DNA of 38,709 bases from CAIYOL01 sp964494805 (GTDB lineage Bacteria; Planctomycetota; Phycisphaerae; Sedimentisphaerales; Anaerobacaceae), in assembly GCA_964494805.1 (NCBI GenBank), contig CAZBST010000017.1:1-38709 (forward strand), in the 5' to 3' direction. The notes beneath the pieces were generated by a model. The model was not told the DNA's origin, searched no databases, and saw only the letters and a program-made list of their open reading frames with translations. This document shows, piece after piece, positions 22,599-31,840 of this stretch. Every line of letters begins with the position of its first letter. Position 1 is the first letter of the stretch. Both the position numbers and the translations under genes were made by a program.

Positions 22599-23384
22599 AT
22601 GGCACAGGTTAAAGCAATAGTTTTACGGGCGGCGGGGATAAATTGTGATATGGAAACCGAGTACGCGCTCGAGCTGGCAGGAGCAAAGGCGGAGCGTGTG
22701 CATATAAACAGGATAATTGAGGACAAAAGTGCCCTGGAGAAGTATCAGATAGCCATTTTTCCCGGCGGTTTCAGCTACGGCGATGACGTGGCAGCCGGCA
22801 AAATTATGGCCAATCAAATTGTGCATCATTTGTATGAGCCGATACAAAAATTTATAGAAGACGGCAAATTGGCGCTTGGAATTTGTAACGGTTTCCAGGT
22901 GCTGGTCAAGGCGGGGATTTTGCCTGGTATGGATTCAAATAATGGAAAAGGGGCTGTTACCATAACTTACAACGACAGCGGTAAATTCGAGGACAGATGG
23001 GTGTACCTTGCCCCCCAGACCGAAAGGTGTATCTTCATTGAGCGCGGCAGGGGGATTTATCTGCCTGTTGCACATGGCGAGGGCAAAGTTGTTACCAAAG
23101 ACAAAGCTACGCTTGAAAAATTGAGAAATGGGGGATACATCGCATTCAAATATGTGGATAAAAACGGCAAAGAGGGTAACTACCCTGCTAACCCGAACGG
23201 CTCGGTGGATTCGATAGCGGGGCTAACCGATGCTACCGGGCGGGTCTTGGGACTTATGCCGCATCCGGAAAGACACGTTCGGGCCACCCAACATCCGCAC
23301 TGGTCTCGCTTAAAAGACAAACAAGACGGTGATGGAATGACAATCTTTACTAATGCGGTTAGATTTGTGCGAGAAAACTTCTGA
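22599..23384 (+). CDS. purQ: Phosphoribosylformylglycinamidine synthase glutaminase PurQ
   Basis: PurQ is the class I glutaminase that supplies ammonia to PurL. The 261-aa protein has the nucleophile Cys96 in LGICNGFQVLVKAGILPG, the FPGGFSYGDDV loop, VAHGEGKV, and the His-Glu pair in MPHPERHV near 222. It is longer than typical Bacillus PurQ (about 227 aa), and the extra residues lie mainly between the Cys and His parts. The ATG at 22599 has AAGGG 6 bases upstream. A TTG six bases earlier is less likely. It is the last gene of the tyrA-purSL-purQ unit and is convergent with the response-regulator gene 35 bases away. No clear terminator was seen in that gap. Confidence 0.95.
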   Translation: MAQVKAIVLRAAGINCDMETEYALELAGAKAERVHINRIIEDKSALEKYQIAIFPGGFSYGDDVAAGKIMANQIVHHLYEPIQKFIEDGKLALGICNGFQVLVKAGILPGMDSNNGKGAVTITYNDSGKFEDRWVYLAPQTERCIFIERGRGIYLPVAHGEGKVVTKDKATLEKLRNGGYIAFKYVDKNGKEGNYPANPNGSVDSIAGLTDATGRVLGLMPHPERHVRATQHPHWSRLKDKQDGDGMTIFTNAVRFVRENF

Positions 23385-23419
23385 CGCTGAGGCGTTTCAA
23401 CGGGAAATGGTGTTTCGGC

Positions 23420-23839
23420 TTATTCGCCATTCGGCAATTCACTTGCGGTCCAGTAAATATTAATTGTTCTGATTATCTCTACAAACGCTTTATAGTCAAC
23501 ACTTTTAAGCATATAACCGGCGACACCGAGTCCAAAACTTTCAACTTTATCATGTTCTTCTCGGGAGGTAGTTAAAACCACAATTGGAATCTTTTTTAAT
23601 TTGTCATCGACTTTTACGACTTGTATAAATTCGAAGCCGTTCATTTTTGGCATATTCAAATCCAGAAGAATAATACACGGTTTATTATTCTCTTCGCTTT
23701 TTAAATACTCCAACGCTTCCTCTCCATTAAGGGTATGGACTAAGGGGTTTGCAATGTTCAGGTCTTTAAACGCCCGCTTAACAGTCATTGCGTCGACGCT
23801 GTCGTCTTCAACCAACAATACCGGCTTGGAGTTTCTCAT
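23420..23839 (-). CDS. Rcp1-like stand-alone response regulator receiver
   Basis: This 139-aa protein is a receiver domain with no output domain. The acidic pocket VEDDS (11-13), phosphoacceptor Asp60 in LLDLNMPKMNGFEF and Thr in VVLTTSREE are intact. The conserved Lys is in GYMLKSVD. The sequence and the long C-terminal helix (IIRTINIYWTASELP) match the Rcp1 group that pairs with phytochrome-type kinases. The start is the ATG at 23839 after a GGGGG site, 32 bases inside the end of the V4R kinase gene, so the two should be translated together. It is the last gene of a long minus-strand unit holding three kinases with the same core. It may be the common phosphoryl acceptor for all of them (inference). 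Confidence 0.9.
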   Translation of the reverse strand: MRNSKPVLLVEDDSVDAMTVKRAFKDLNIANPLVHTLNGEEALEYLKSEENNKPCIILLDLNMPKMNGFEFIQVVKVDDKLKKIPIVVLTTSREEHDKVESFGLGVAGYMLKSVDYKAFVEIIRTINIYWTASELPNGE

Positions 23840-25283
23840 TTGTAACCCCCGTTTCCTGCTTTGGCAATGTGAAGAAAAATGTGCTGCCCTCACCAACTTT
23901 TGATTCTACCCAAATTTTACCGCCATACATCTCAACAATTTTCTTTATTATTGTAAGGCCGATGCCGGTGCTTTCGGATTCATCACGCGGAACCAATGTC
24001 TGGAAAAGCTGGAAGATTTTTTCGAAGTGTTTTTCTTCGATGCCAGGGCCATTATCAGCAACATAGAACTCCCAGAAGCCATCTTCTTCAACGCATCCAA
24101 CCTTGATTTGACCTTGCGGTTTATCCATATATTTCACAGCGTTGCTCAGCAGGTTCTGGAACACCTGCATAATGCGGGTTCGGCTACATTCAATCACAGG
24201 CAGCTCATTTTCAACTGTAATCGTGATATTTTCCGGCGGAGCAACCATATCAATAATCTCCAGAACAAGCTCATCCAGATTCACCGCGGCCTTTTCTTCT
24301 TCAATACGTCCGATTCTGGAGTACTGTAAGATACCGTCAATAAGGTTGTGCATTCGGTCCACTCGATTTATAAGCAGGTTCATTTGCTCTTTGCCGTTAT
24401 CATCGAGCTTATCTGTATAATCGGTTGTTATCCATCCTACGAGGGTTTTGATGCCGCGGAGCGGTGCTTTCAAATCATGTGAGACTATGTATGCGAAGTT
24501 CTTTAGTTCCTGGTTTGTCTTTTCCAGCTGTTCGAGCAGTTCGGCCTGGCGCTGCTCTGCCTGTTTACGCTCCTGAAAGAACCCGCCTATTCTGTAGAGG
24601 GTAACGTTGCCGGATATATCAGGATGACTTTGCAAATACTCTTTAAGATGCTGTCTGATTTTAGAGGGATGTGCCATAATGAAGCGGCAGGTGCCATCAC
24701 TCCTGGCTCTGCACATTATCTCAGAGGCAACCAACGGAATGCCAAAGCTCTCCTCGCACCATCCGGATGAATATCCGGCATTCATAGCGCAAACACAGAA
24801 GCTACTTTTCTTTCCGCTTTTCTCCCACGCATCGGCTTCAAATGAAAATGGGTGGTCGTATATAAGATAGTAATTCTCATCAGGCGTTGGTCTTGACTCA
24901 GGAAATATATCAACAAAAGCCCAACCTGTATGCGAGAAATGAATTGGGCCTGCAGAGAGTTTCTCTATCGGGTCCAGCAAACCCATTTTTTGGTGGAAGT
25001 TTCTGGCATCCATCTTTCCGATAGCATGTGCAACATCAAAAAGGAGGCTCCTCGTTATTTCCGAAGCTTTTTCATCCCCCAAGTCCTTGAACATATCCTT
25101 TATAGTATCGAAGAAATCCACCGACATCGAGGCTGCTCTGACGAGAATGTATCGTTGGCCAAATATTTCTATCTTGCCCTTTGACGGCTCTTCCATCTTT
25201 TCACTGAAGTATCTTCTCACATAGTCTTGAGCCTTCTGGAAAATCGGCTCAAACTGTTCTGGAACATTTACGGTATCCAACAT
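23808..25283 (-). CDS. Soluble V4R/XylR_N-type sensor histidine kinase
   Basis: This 491-aa kinase has no membrane segment. The N-terminal region (about 20-215) resembles the XylR_N plus V4R ligand-binding module of aromatic-compound and phenol regulators: FDVAHAIGKMDARNFHQKMG, then GYSSGWCEESFGIPLVASEI, then CRARSDGTCRFIMAHPSKI. A short coiled coil leads to HisKA with the phosphoacceptor His in IVSHDLKAPLRG (near 269), and an HATPase_c domain with NLLSNAVKYM, DNGPGI and GIGLTIIKK. The core is nearly the same as in the two membrane kinases of this unit. The ATG follows AAGGTGAT. It overlaps the receiver gene by 32 bases, which makes that receiver its likely partner. The ligand may be a small hydrophobic or aromatic molecule, by family analogy only. 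Confidence 0.92.
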   Translation of the reverse strand: MLDTVNVPEQFEPIFQKAQDYVRRYFSEKMEEPSKGKIEIFGQRYILVRAASMSVDFFDTIKDMFKDLGDEKASEITRSLLFDVAHAIGKMDARNFHQKMGLLDPIEKLSAGPIHFSHTGWAFVDIFPESRPTPDENYYLIYDHPFSFEADAWEKSGKKSSFCVCAMNAGYSSGWCEESFGIPLVASEIMCRARSDGTCRFIMAHPSKIRQHLKEYLQSHPDISGNVTLYRIGGFFQERKQAEQRQAELLEQLEKTNQELKNFAYIVSHDLKAPLRGIKTLVGWITTDYTDKLDDNGKEQMNLLINRVDRMHNLIDGILQYSRIGRIEEEKAAVNLDELVLEIIDMVAPPENITITVENELPVIECSRTRIMQVFQNLLSNAVKYMDKPQGQIKVGCVEEDGFWEFYVADNGPGIEEKHFEKIFQLFQTLVPRDESESTGIGLTIIKKIVEMYGGKIWVESKVGEGSTFFFTLPKQETGVTNEKLQAGIVG

Positions 25284-25368
25284 ATCACCTTTTCTCCATC
25301 ATATCATTGATTTTATGATTATTAGCTAACGTGCCATCATAATACCTGTCAGCATTATCAAGATGATT

Positions 25369-27654
25369 TTAATTAATAATACCGGCTTCAAGTTTCGCAT
25401 CTTTAGCTCCTACTTCCTGCTTTGGTAATGTAAAGAAGAATGTGCTTCCCTGGCCTGGTTCTGATTCTACCCATACTTTGCCATTGTATAACTCCACGAT
25501 TTTCTTTGTCGCAGTAAGGCCGATGCCTGTGCTTTCGAACTCATCACGCGGTGCCAATGTTTGGAAAAGCTGGAAGATTTTTTCGAAGTATTTTTCTTCG
25601 ATACCGGGGCCATTATCAGCAACATAGAACTTCCAGAAGCCATTTTCTTCGACACATCCGACCTTGATTTGGCCTTGCGATTTATCCATATACTTCATAG
25701 CGTTACTCAGCAGGTTCTGGAATACCTGCATAATACGGGTCTGCTCACACTCAATCGTGGGCAGTTCATTTTCAATTGTGATAGTGATGTTCTCCGGTGG
25801 AGCAATCATATCAATAACTTCTGTAACAAGCTCATTCAGATTCACCGCGACCTTTTCTTCTTCAATACGTCCGATTCTGGAGTATTGCAAGATACCTTCA
25901 ATAAGGTTGTGCATTCGGTTCGCTCTCCTCATAAGTAAATTAATTTGCTCTTTGCCGTTATCATCGAGCTTATCTGCATAATCAGTTGATATCCAATTGG
26001 CCAATGTAGTAATCCCACGGAGCGGCGCTTTCAAATCGTGTGAGAGTATGTATACGAGGCTTCTTAGTTCCTGATTTGTCTTTTCCAACTGCCTGAACAG
26101 ATGGACCTGATGCTGCTCTATCTTCTTTTTTTCGGTGATATCCCGGAATATGCCTTGTAGTACTTTTTTGCCTCCAATTTCGAGCAGACTAGCCTTTATA
26201 GCAACATCTTTGATTTCTCCGGCTTCGGTGATAACCTGCGTTTCGAGGGTCTGGCCCTGTTTTTCTTTGAGATGCAGCCTGAAGGTTCTGCTAAATTCTC
26301 CTTCAATTATTTCCGGAGGATGGAGAATCCGTTGCGGTTTACCAATCAGTTCTGATTTTTCCCTGCCAACCAGTGCTGTTGCGGCGGGGTTACAGTCAGT
26401 TATTATGCCTGTTTCAGCATCGGCTACTAGGATAGCATCCAATGCTCCTTCAAACTGCATTCTGTATTTTTCTTCAGTTTTACGCAACTGCTCTTCTGCC
26501 TTCTTGCGCTCGGCTATTTCTTGATTGAGATTATCTATCGATGTAGTCGTCTTGCGCAGGTTCCCGGTCATCTGGTTAAATGCCGCCGCTAAATCTCCTA
26601 TTTCATCATTCTTTTTAATTTCTATTTGTGTGTCCAACCTGCCTTCACCTATTCTAACGGCAGCATCTCTCAGACTTATTATTGGTTTTGCGATTCTTTT
26701 TGAAAGAAGGACGCCGAATATGATGGCCAAGGCAAAGCTTAAGAGCATAATTAATCCCGATGTTATAAGTGTTGTAATTACAGTTTCATATGCCTCCAAG
26801 AATGGTAATTCAACTACAACTGCCCAGTCAGGCGTGCCAAGATGCGCATGGTTAGCCACAACCCAAGTTCCCTGCATGCCTTTCGTTATATCGATAGTGT
26901 CTTTATGGGTTAGTTCATCCCCATTTACAAAATCATTTACCTCGCTCAGATGGATTAAATTTTCTCCCTTTAAAACATGGCTGACATCACCAGAGGCGAT
27001 GAGATTGCCCTGCTTGTCGACCACGTAGGCCCGGCCCTTATTACCAACCTTTATTCCACCCACTAAGTCCCACATAAACTTTAAGTTCACTTCAGCTATC
27101 AATGCTTCTTTAAAATCGCCCAAGATATCCTTGACCGGAACAGCCATTATCACCATTGGTTCACTGGTTACTTCATCAATATATACCGAGCTGATGTACA
27201 TTTTTCCCTGGCTCACCTGAGAAAAGATATCGCTATCGATTTGCTCTATAAATCCATATGAGACTAAATTTGATAGACGAGAGACTTTTGCCAACTCTTT
27301 TTTTTGGGCGTCTAACAATACTAATTGGCGAAAGGAAGGCACCTTGCCAAGTAACCTCTCCAAGATCGCTTTCTGCTCTTCTTGGCTGTCAGCTGACAGA
27401 CCACCCACAGAGGATGACCTCTCCAAAATACCCAGTTTCTCTTGAACAAAACTCTTGACTGTATTGGCCGCATTTTGAGCAATGAATCGCTGCTCATTAA
27501 TAATGAGTTTTTGCTGATTTTGGAAGCTGAAATACATACTTAAGCTACTGGCAATCAGCAGGACTACCACACTGAGGGCTAAAAAAGCAATAGCTAAAGT
27601 AACCCGCAAGCTCCTAAAAGCCTTCGTTTTTCTTGCTTTAAGTATCATCGACAT
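25369..27654 (-). CDS. dCache-HAMP-PAS sensor histidine kinase
   Basis: This 761-aa inner-membrane kinase has TM1 at about 21-43, a periplasmic dCache-type domain (about 45-290, with GNKGRAYVVDKQGNLIASG), TM2 at about 295-318, HAMP (about 315-370), a coiled coil, and a PAS domain (about 395-520, with DAILVADAETGIITDCNPAA). These are followed by HisKA with His in ILSHDLKAPLRG (near 539) and HATPase_c. N, G1 and G2 boxes are intact (NLLSNAMKYM, DNGPGI, GIGLTATKK). The gene starts 4 bases after the stop of an ABC_sub_bind gene and has no ribosome binding site of its own, so it is probably translationally coupled to it. dCache domains bind small molecules such as amino acids. Whether this one instead reads a loaded binding protein is open. 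Confidence 0.92.
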   Translation of the reverse strand: MSMILKARKTKAFRSLRVTLAIAFLALSVVVLLIASSLSMYFSFQNQQKLIINEQRFIAQNAANTVKSFVQEKLGILERSSSVGGLSADSQEEQKAILERLLGKVPSFRQLVLLDAQKKELAKVSRLSNLVSYGFIEQIDSDIFSQVSQGKMYISSVYIDEVTSEPMVIMAVPVKDILGDFKEALIAEVNLKFMWDLVGGIKVGNKGRAYVVDKQGNLIASGDVSHVLKGENLIHLSEVNDFVNGDELTHKDTIDITKGMQGTWVVANHAHLGTPDWAVVVELPFLEAYETVITTLITSGLIMLLSFALAIIFGVLLSKRIAKPIISLRDAAVRIGEGRLDTQIEIKKNDEIGDLAAAFNQMTGNLRKTTTSIDNLNQEIAERKKAEEQLRKTEEKYRMQFEGALDAILVADAETGIITDCNPAATALVGREKSELIGKPQRILHPPEIIEGEFSRTFRLHLKEKQGQTLETQVITEAGEIKDVAIKASLLEIGGKKVLQGIFRDITEKKKIEQHQVHLFRQLEKTNQELRSLVYILSHDLKAPLRGITTLANWISTDYADKLDDNGKEQINLLMRRANRMHNLIEGILQYSRIGRIEEEKVAVNLNELVTEVIDMIAPPENITITIENELPTIECEQTRIMQVFQNLLSNAMKYMDKSQGQIKVGCVEENGFWKFYVADNGPGIEEKYFEKIFQLFQTLAPRDEFESTGIGLTATKKIVELYNGKVWVESEPGQGSTFFFTLPKQEVGAKDAKLEAGIIN

Positions 27655-27658
27655 TTTA

Positions 27659-28672
27659 TTAATGAATTATCTCATCCGCTCTGTTCAACAAGCCTTCAGG
27701 CACATCCAGCCCAAGTTTTTTGGCTGCTCTGTAATTGATAGTGAGATAGTTCTCGGCCGAGATAACGGGTATGGTGCCAGCTGGTATACCTTTTAATATC
27801 TTATCAGCCAAGAATGCAGCCTGTTTGCCCTGAGGAATATTTTGAGGTTTAAGTCCATAAACAGACTCATATCCTCCCGCCGACATAGGGGCGCCGCCGA
27901 GTGGAATTTTATGTTCATCCGCGAATTTAGCCAGCACTACAAAAGTGTCCGGTGTCACACATAAAGGCTCAGCTACTGTCAATATAGCATCGGGAGGGCC
28001 GGTTAATTGGGTTTGTTCTTTTATGGCTGTTTCAAGTTCCGTCGCATTTTCAGCGGGAATTTCTATCATTATTAAACCCGCGGCTTTAAAAACGGAACGC
28101 AAAGCTTCCAATTGGCTGTTCACGATGGGATAATTCTTAAGATATGGCACCCACATTTGCCTAGCATTCGGCACCAGCTCCCGCATAATTTCAAAACCCT
28201 GGAGCGCGATGTCCGGACCAACCCAGCGCACACCGGTAATATTTTCGCCCGGTTCCCGCACGCTGTTTACCAATCCAGTGCCTTCTGTGAAAACATTAGC
28301 AAAAACCACGGGGATGTCTGTGCCCTGTGTGGCTGCCTTTGCCTCTATCGATGCCTCAGTGGGAAATACGAAAATCAAATCTACCTTGTCAGCTATAAAC
28401 TGCTTCAGTGTTCTATTATATGCGTTCATGTCAACGTCTGTTTCCTGTACGTCATAGACAATATCCCTGCCCTCGACGTATCCCAACTCGGTCATTTTTT
28501 CCTTGAAACCGTCTGTTATATCCGCAAGAAAATTCAGTCCAGCCAGAACGCCTACCCGATACACCTTCTTTGATTGCTTGCTACCACTGCTCAAAAGGAC
28601 ATAGCCTGCAAATACCAAGATGAGAACGAAGAGTATTGGCCATACAAAACTGATTCGCTTACTTATATTCAT
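27659..28672 (-). CDS. ABC_sub_bind-type periplasmic protein, copy 1 (no lipobox Cys)
   Basis: This 337-aa substrate-binding protein of the ABC_sub_bind (PF04392) type starts YRVGVLAGLNFLADITDGFK and ends KKLGLDVPEGLLNRADEIIH. It has the VDLIFVFPTEASIEAKAATQ and PVVFANVFTEGTGLVNSVRE blocks. The other four copies have a lipobox Cys at 29 or 30. Here the equivalent residue is Gly30 (LSSGSK; codon GGT where copy 3 has TGT), so it should not be lipidated. It may be released or remain anchored by an uncleaved signal. It is closest to copy 3 (MNISKRISFVWP start). The ATG at 28672 follows AAGGAAGGTGAT, and an in-frame GTG at 28681 lies in that site. No permease or ATPase gene adjoins it. It is followed at once by the dCache kinase. 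Confidence 0.87.
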   Translation of the reverse strand: MNISKRISFVWPILFVLILVFAGYVLLSSGSKQSKKVYRVGVLAGLNFLADITDGFKEKMTELGYVEGRDIVYDVQETDVDMNAYNRTLKQFIADKVDLIFVFPTEASIEAKAATQGTDIPVVFANVFTEGTGLVNSVREPGENITGVRWVGPDIALQGFEIMRELVPNARQMWVPYLKNYPIVNSQLEALRSVFKAAGLIMIEIPAENATELETAIKEQTQLTGPPDAILTVAEPLCVTPDTFVVLAKFADEHKIPLGGAPMSAGGYESVYGLKPQNIPQGKQAAFLADKILKGIPAGTIPVISAENYLTINYRAAKKLGLDVPEGLLNRADEIIH

Positions 28673-28704
28673 TGCAATCACCTTCCTTATTTAGTGACAA
28701 TAAT

Positions 28705-29718
28705 CTAATGAATTATTTCATCAGCCATGCTCAACAAACCTTCAGGCACGGTTAATCCCAGTTCTTGAATCACTTTGTAATTAAGTCGCAAACGGTCTCT
28801 TGCTGTAACGACCATAATTGTTCCGGCTGGGGTGCCTTTAAAGATTTTGTCGGCTAGAGTTGCGGCCATACTGCCTATTTCAAAAAAGTCGGGGACAAAA
28901 CTAAACACGGCCCCAAGATCTGCAGTAAAGGTTGCGCCGCCGCCGATGGGTATTTTATGTTCTTTGGCAAACTTTACAATTGCACCGAAACCATCGGGTG
29001 ACTGAGACAAATCATCCGGCATAATCAGAATAGCATCAATACCAATATCTTCTGAGGCAGAACGAGTTTGTAAGTCGGCCTGAATGTCTTCCAGTTTTGT
29101 AATGGGGGCTTCCACAAACGTTATGCCCAAGGATGAGACTACAGGGCGCAACGCCTCAAGCGAAGCCTTATTAGCAGGATAATTTATGTTGTAGGTTGCA
29201 TACAGTCGTTTGATATTTGGCACTAACTCATACAGTATTTCAAAACGTTTGAGCGTATTATCCGGACCGGTGTAGCGAACACCAGTGATATTACCGCCAG
29301 GGTGATGCACGCTCTCTACCAGGTTATTTCCTTCTATTCCAGCCATAGCAAAAACTACAGGGATGCTGGTCCCTTGGGTGGCCTGCTTAGCATCAATACT
29401 TGCCTCAGTGCAAAATGCGAAAATCAAATCAACCTTATCTTCCACAAATTTCTTGGCGACCCGCTTGCCCTCCTGGGGATCCATATGAGCTATCTGCAAG
29501 TCATAGACGATATTCTTACCTTCTATATAGCCTAACTCAGCCATTTTGGCATTAAATCCATCGGCTATATTGATAAAGGGAGCAAAACTACAAAGGATAC
29601 CCACCCGATAAACCTTTTGTGGTTTTTTACCACAACTGCTCAAAACGACACAAGCTGCAGCTAATAAGGTTAGAAGCAATATTTGCCGCACAAACTTAAT
29701 TTGCTTACTTAGATTCAT
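28705..29718 (-). CDS. ABC_sub_bind-type lipoprotein, copy 2
   Basis: This 337-aa substrate-binding lipoprotein has signal peptide MNLSKQIKFVRQILLLTLL and lipobox LSSC with Cys29. The mature protein starts KVYRVGILCSFAPFINIADG and has the two-lobed periplasmic-binding pattern of the family (VDLIFAFCTEASIDAKQATQ and VVFAMAGIEGNNLVESVHHP). It shares the MNLSKQI start with copies 4 and 5. Compared with its neighbours it has HHPGGN where most have REPGGN or RQPGGN, and the ligand-facing region FSFVPDFFEIGSMAATLADK differs. A different ligand is therefore likely. The ATG at 29718 follows AAAAGGTGAT. The gap to copy 1 is 32 bases. Copies 1-5 lie head to tail and are probably one transcript. Confidence 0.89.
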   Translation of the reverse strand: MNLSKQIKFVRQILLLTLLAAACVVLSSCGKKPQKVYRVGILCSFAPFINIADGFNAKMAELGYIEGKNIVYDLQIAHMDPQEGKRVAKKFVEDKVDLIFAFCTEASIDAKQATQGTSIPVVFAMAGIEGNNLVESVHHPGGNITGVRYTGPDNTLKRFEILYELVPNIKRLYATYNINYPANKASLEALRPVVSSLGITFVEAPITKLEDIQADLQTRSASEDIGIDAILIMPDDLSQSPDGFGAIVKFAKEHKIPIGGGATFTADLGAVFSFVPDFFEIGSMAATLADKIFKGTPAGTIMVVTARDRLRLNYKVIQELGLTVPEGLLSMADEIIH

Positions 29719-29736
29719 TTTAATCACCTTTTTCTA

Positions 29737-30741
29737 CTAACGAATTATTTCATCGGCCCTGTTTAACAAGCCTTCAGGCACATTCAGTCCGAGTTTCTGG
29801 GCCGCTTTGTAGCTTATCTGGAAATAGCCTTCCGCCGAAATGACTGGGATGGTGCCAGCTGGTGTCCCTCTCAGTATTTTGTCAGATAGGAACGCGGCTT
29901 GCCTTCCTTGGGGAACGTTCTGGGGTGCTATTCCAAAAACAGATTCATATTCTCCCACTGATCTAGAGCCACCACCACCAAATGGAATATTGTGTTCGGC
30001 TGCATATTTGCCAAGTACGATGAAATTGTCTGGTATTGTGGCAAGAGGATCTATTATCATTAGTATAGCATCAATCTGGCTCTGCACTTTTAATGAAGTC
30101 TCCAGTTCTGTTGCAGTATTCGCAGGAATTTCTATCATGGTTATATTCGCATCTGCAAACGCCTGGCGCAAGACTTCCAGCTGGCTCTTTGTAATGGGAT
30201 AACCTCTGAAGTATGGCACAACAATCCGCTTTGCATTAGGTACCAGTTCGCGCAGGACCTCAAAGTTCTGTAACACAAGATCCGGGCCAGGCCAGCGCAC
30301 GCCGGTAATATTTCCGCCCGGTTCCCGCACGCTGTTTACCAATGCGGTGTCTTCTGTGAAAGCATTGGCAAAAACCACGGGGATGTTAGTACCTTGTGTG
30401 GCTGCCTTTGCCTCTATTGATGCCTCGGTGGGAAATACGAAAATCAAGTCCGCTTTGTCGGCCACAAATTTCTTGAGTATGCTCTTATATGTGTTTATGT
30501 CAACGTCTGTTTTCTGTACGTCATAGACAATATCCTTGCCCTCAACATATCCCAACTCTGTCATTTTTTCCTTGAAGCCGTCTGTGGTATTGGCAAAAAA
30601 ATCCAGGCCGGACAGGATACCCACCCGATACACCTTTTGTGGTTTTTTACCACAACTGCTCAAAAGGACATAACCTGCAAATACCAGGATGAGAACGAAG
30701 AGCATTGGCCATACAAAACTGATTCGCTTACTTATATTCAT
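29737..30741 (-). CDS. ABC_sub_bind-type lipoprotein, copy 3
   Basis: This 334-aa lipoprotein has signal sequence MNISKRISFVWPMLFVLILV and lipobox LSSC at Cys30. It is the sister of copy 1, with which it shares nearly the whole N-terminus, VDINTY/VDMNAY and the ADEII end. Copy 3 keeps the Cys that copy 1 has lost. A Gly-rich loop (FGGGGSRSVGEYESVFGIAP) replaces LGGAPMSAGGYESVYGLKP in copy 1. The ATG at 30741 has AAGGAAG about 10 bases upstream. The close similarity to copy 1, with the more distant copy 2 lying between them, shows that the array grew by duplication of non-adjacent or paired units. Confidence 0.89.
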   Translation of the reverse strand: MNISKRISFVWPMLFVLILVFAGYVLLSSCGKKPQKVYRVGILSGLDFFANTTDGFKEKMTELGYVEGKDIVYDVQKTDVDINTYKSILKKFVADKADLIFVFPTEASIEAKAATQGTNIPVVFANAFTEDTALVNSVREPGGNITGVRWPGPDLVLQNFEVLRELVPNAKRIVVPYFRGYPITKSQLEVLRQAFADANITMIEIPANTATELETSLKVQSQIDAILMIIDPLATIPDNFIVLGKYAAEHNIPFGGGGSRSVGEYESVFGIAPQNVPQGRQAAFLSDKILRGTPAGTIPVISAEGYFQISYKAAQKLGLNVPEGLLNRADEIIR

Positions 30742-30790
30742 TGCAACCATCTTCCTTATTTAATGATGATAATCTAACGAATTATCTTAT

Positions 30791-31807
30791 TTATCTTGTG
30801 ATCTCGTATGCCCGAACCAGCAGACCTTCACTCACGTTCAGTCCGAGTTCTTGGATAAGTTTGTAATTTATGCTCAGATCGTTGTCAGCTGTAAAGACAG
30901 GAAGAGTACCAGCAGGGGTGCCTCTTAGCACTTTATCTGCTTGAATTGCAGCCAAACTGCCCATTTTGGTATTGGTAGGATGAAAACCGATGATGGGTCC
31001 GTAGGCTTCTTTTAAAACCATAAAGCTACTGATGGGCAAATTATGCTCGTCAGCAAACTTGTATATAACATCAGTGACTTCAGGTGTTACAGAGAAAGGT
31101 TCGGCCAGCATTAAAATTGCATCCATCCCTATATCATCTGAGGCAGTAAGCTCGTCAAGATAATCCTTGACCTCTTGTGGAGTGGCAAAGGGCCCATCTA
31201 TTAAAGTTAGGTCTAGTTCTAACGCTATTGGCTTAATTGCTTCAATTTGGGGAGCAGTTGTTGGATAATCTTTAAGATAAGGTACCCAGATTCTTTTGGC
31301 CTGCGGTACTATCTCGTGCAAGAATTCTAGCCTTCCAGCCGCGCTTTCAGTGGTAGGGTAGCGCACTCCAGTTATACTGCCGCCGGGATTTCTTACGCTG
31401 TTCACAATGCCGGTTCCTTCTATGAAAGTGCAGGTAAAGACAACTGGGATTCCTGATCCCGCTGCGACTTTCTTGGCCTCTATGGTTGCTTCTGTTGCGA
31501 ACGAGAATATCATATCAACTTTTTCATCCACATATTTTTGGACGACTTGCTTATTTCCAACAGGATTGGGAGCCATGTATACATCATAGAATATATTCTC
31601 ATCTTCGTTATAACCCAATTCAGTCATTTTCTCTTTGAAAGCATCAAGTATATCACCAAGGAATTCTCCGCCGGTCCAAAGGACACCTATCCGATAAACC
31701 TTTTCTTCTTTTTTTTCACCACAACCGCTCAAAAAGAAACAACCTGTAGCTAATAAGATTAGAAATAATATTTGCCGCGCAAAGTTAATATTCTTACTTA
31801 AATTCAT
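30791..31807 (-). CDS. ABC_sub_bind-type lipoprotein, copy 4
   Basis: This 338-aa lipoprotein has signal peptide MNLSKNINFARQILFLILL and lipobox LSGC with Cys29, followed by the charged linker GEKKEEKVYRIG. It is the most divergent of the five: GVLWTGGEFLGDILDAFKEK, FSFATEATIEAKKVAAGSGI and ISSFMVLKEAYGPIIGFHP in the ligand-contact regions. The C-terminus ELGLNVSEGLLVRAYEITR still fits. A separate ligand is likely. The ATG at 31807 has AAAGTGAT upstream. It lies 49 bases before copy 3, the widest gap among the five. There is no sign of decay. Confidence 0.88.
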   Translation of the reverse strand: MNLSKNINFARQILFLILLATGCFFLSGCGEKKEEKVYRIGVLWTGGEFLGDILDAFKEKMTELGYNEDENIFYDVYMAPNPVGNKQVVQKYVDEKVDMIFSFATEATIEAKKVAAGSGIPVVFTCTFIEGTGIVNSVRNPGGSITGVRYPTTESAAGRLEFLHEIVPQAKRIWVPYLKDYPTTAPQIEAIKPIALELDLTLIDGPFATPQEVKDYLDELTASDDIGMDAILMLAEPFSVTPEVTDVIYKFADEHNLPISSFMVLKEAYGPIIGFHPTNTKMGSLAAIQADKVLRGTPAGTLPVFTADNDLSINYKLIQELGLNVSEGLLVRAYEITR

Positions 31808-31840
31808 TTTGATCACTTTCTTTATTTTAGTAATAGTAAT

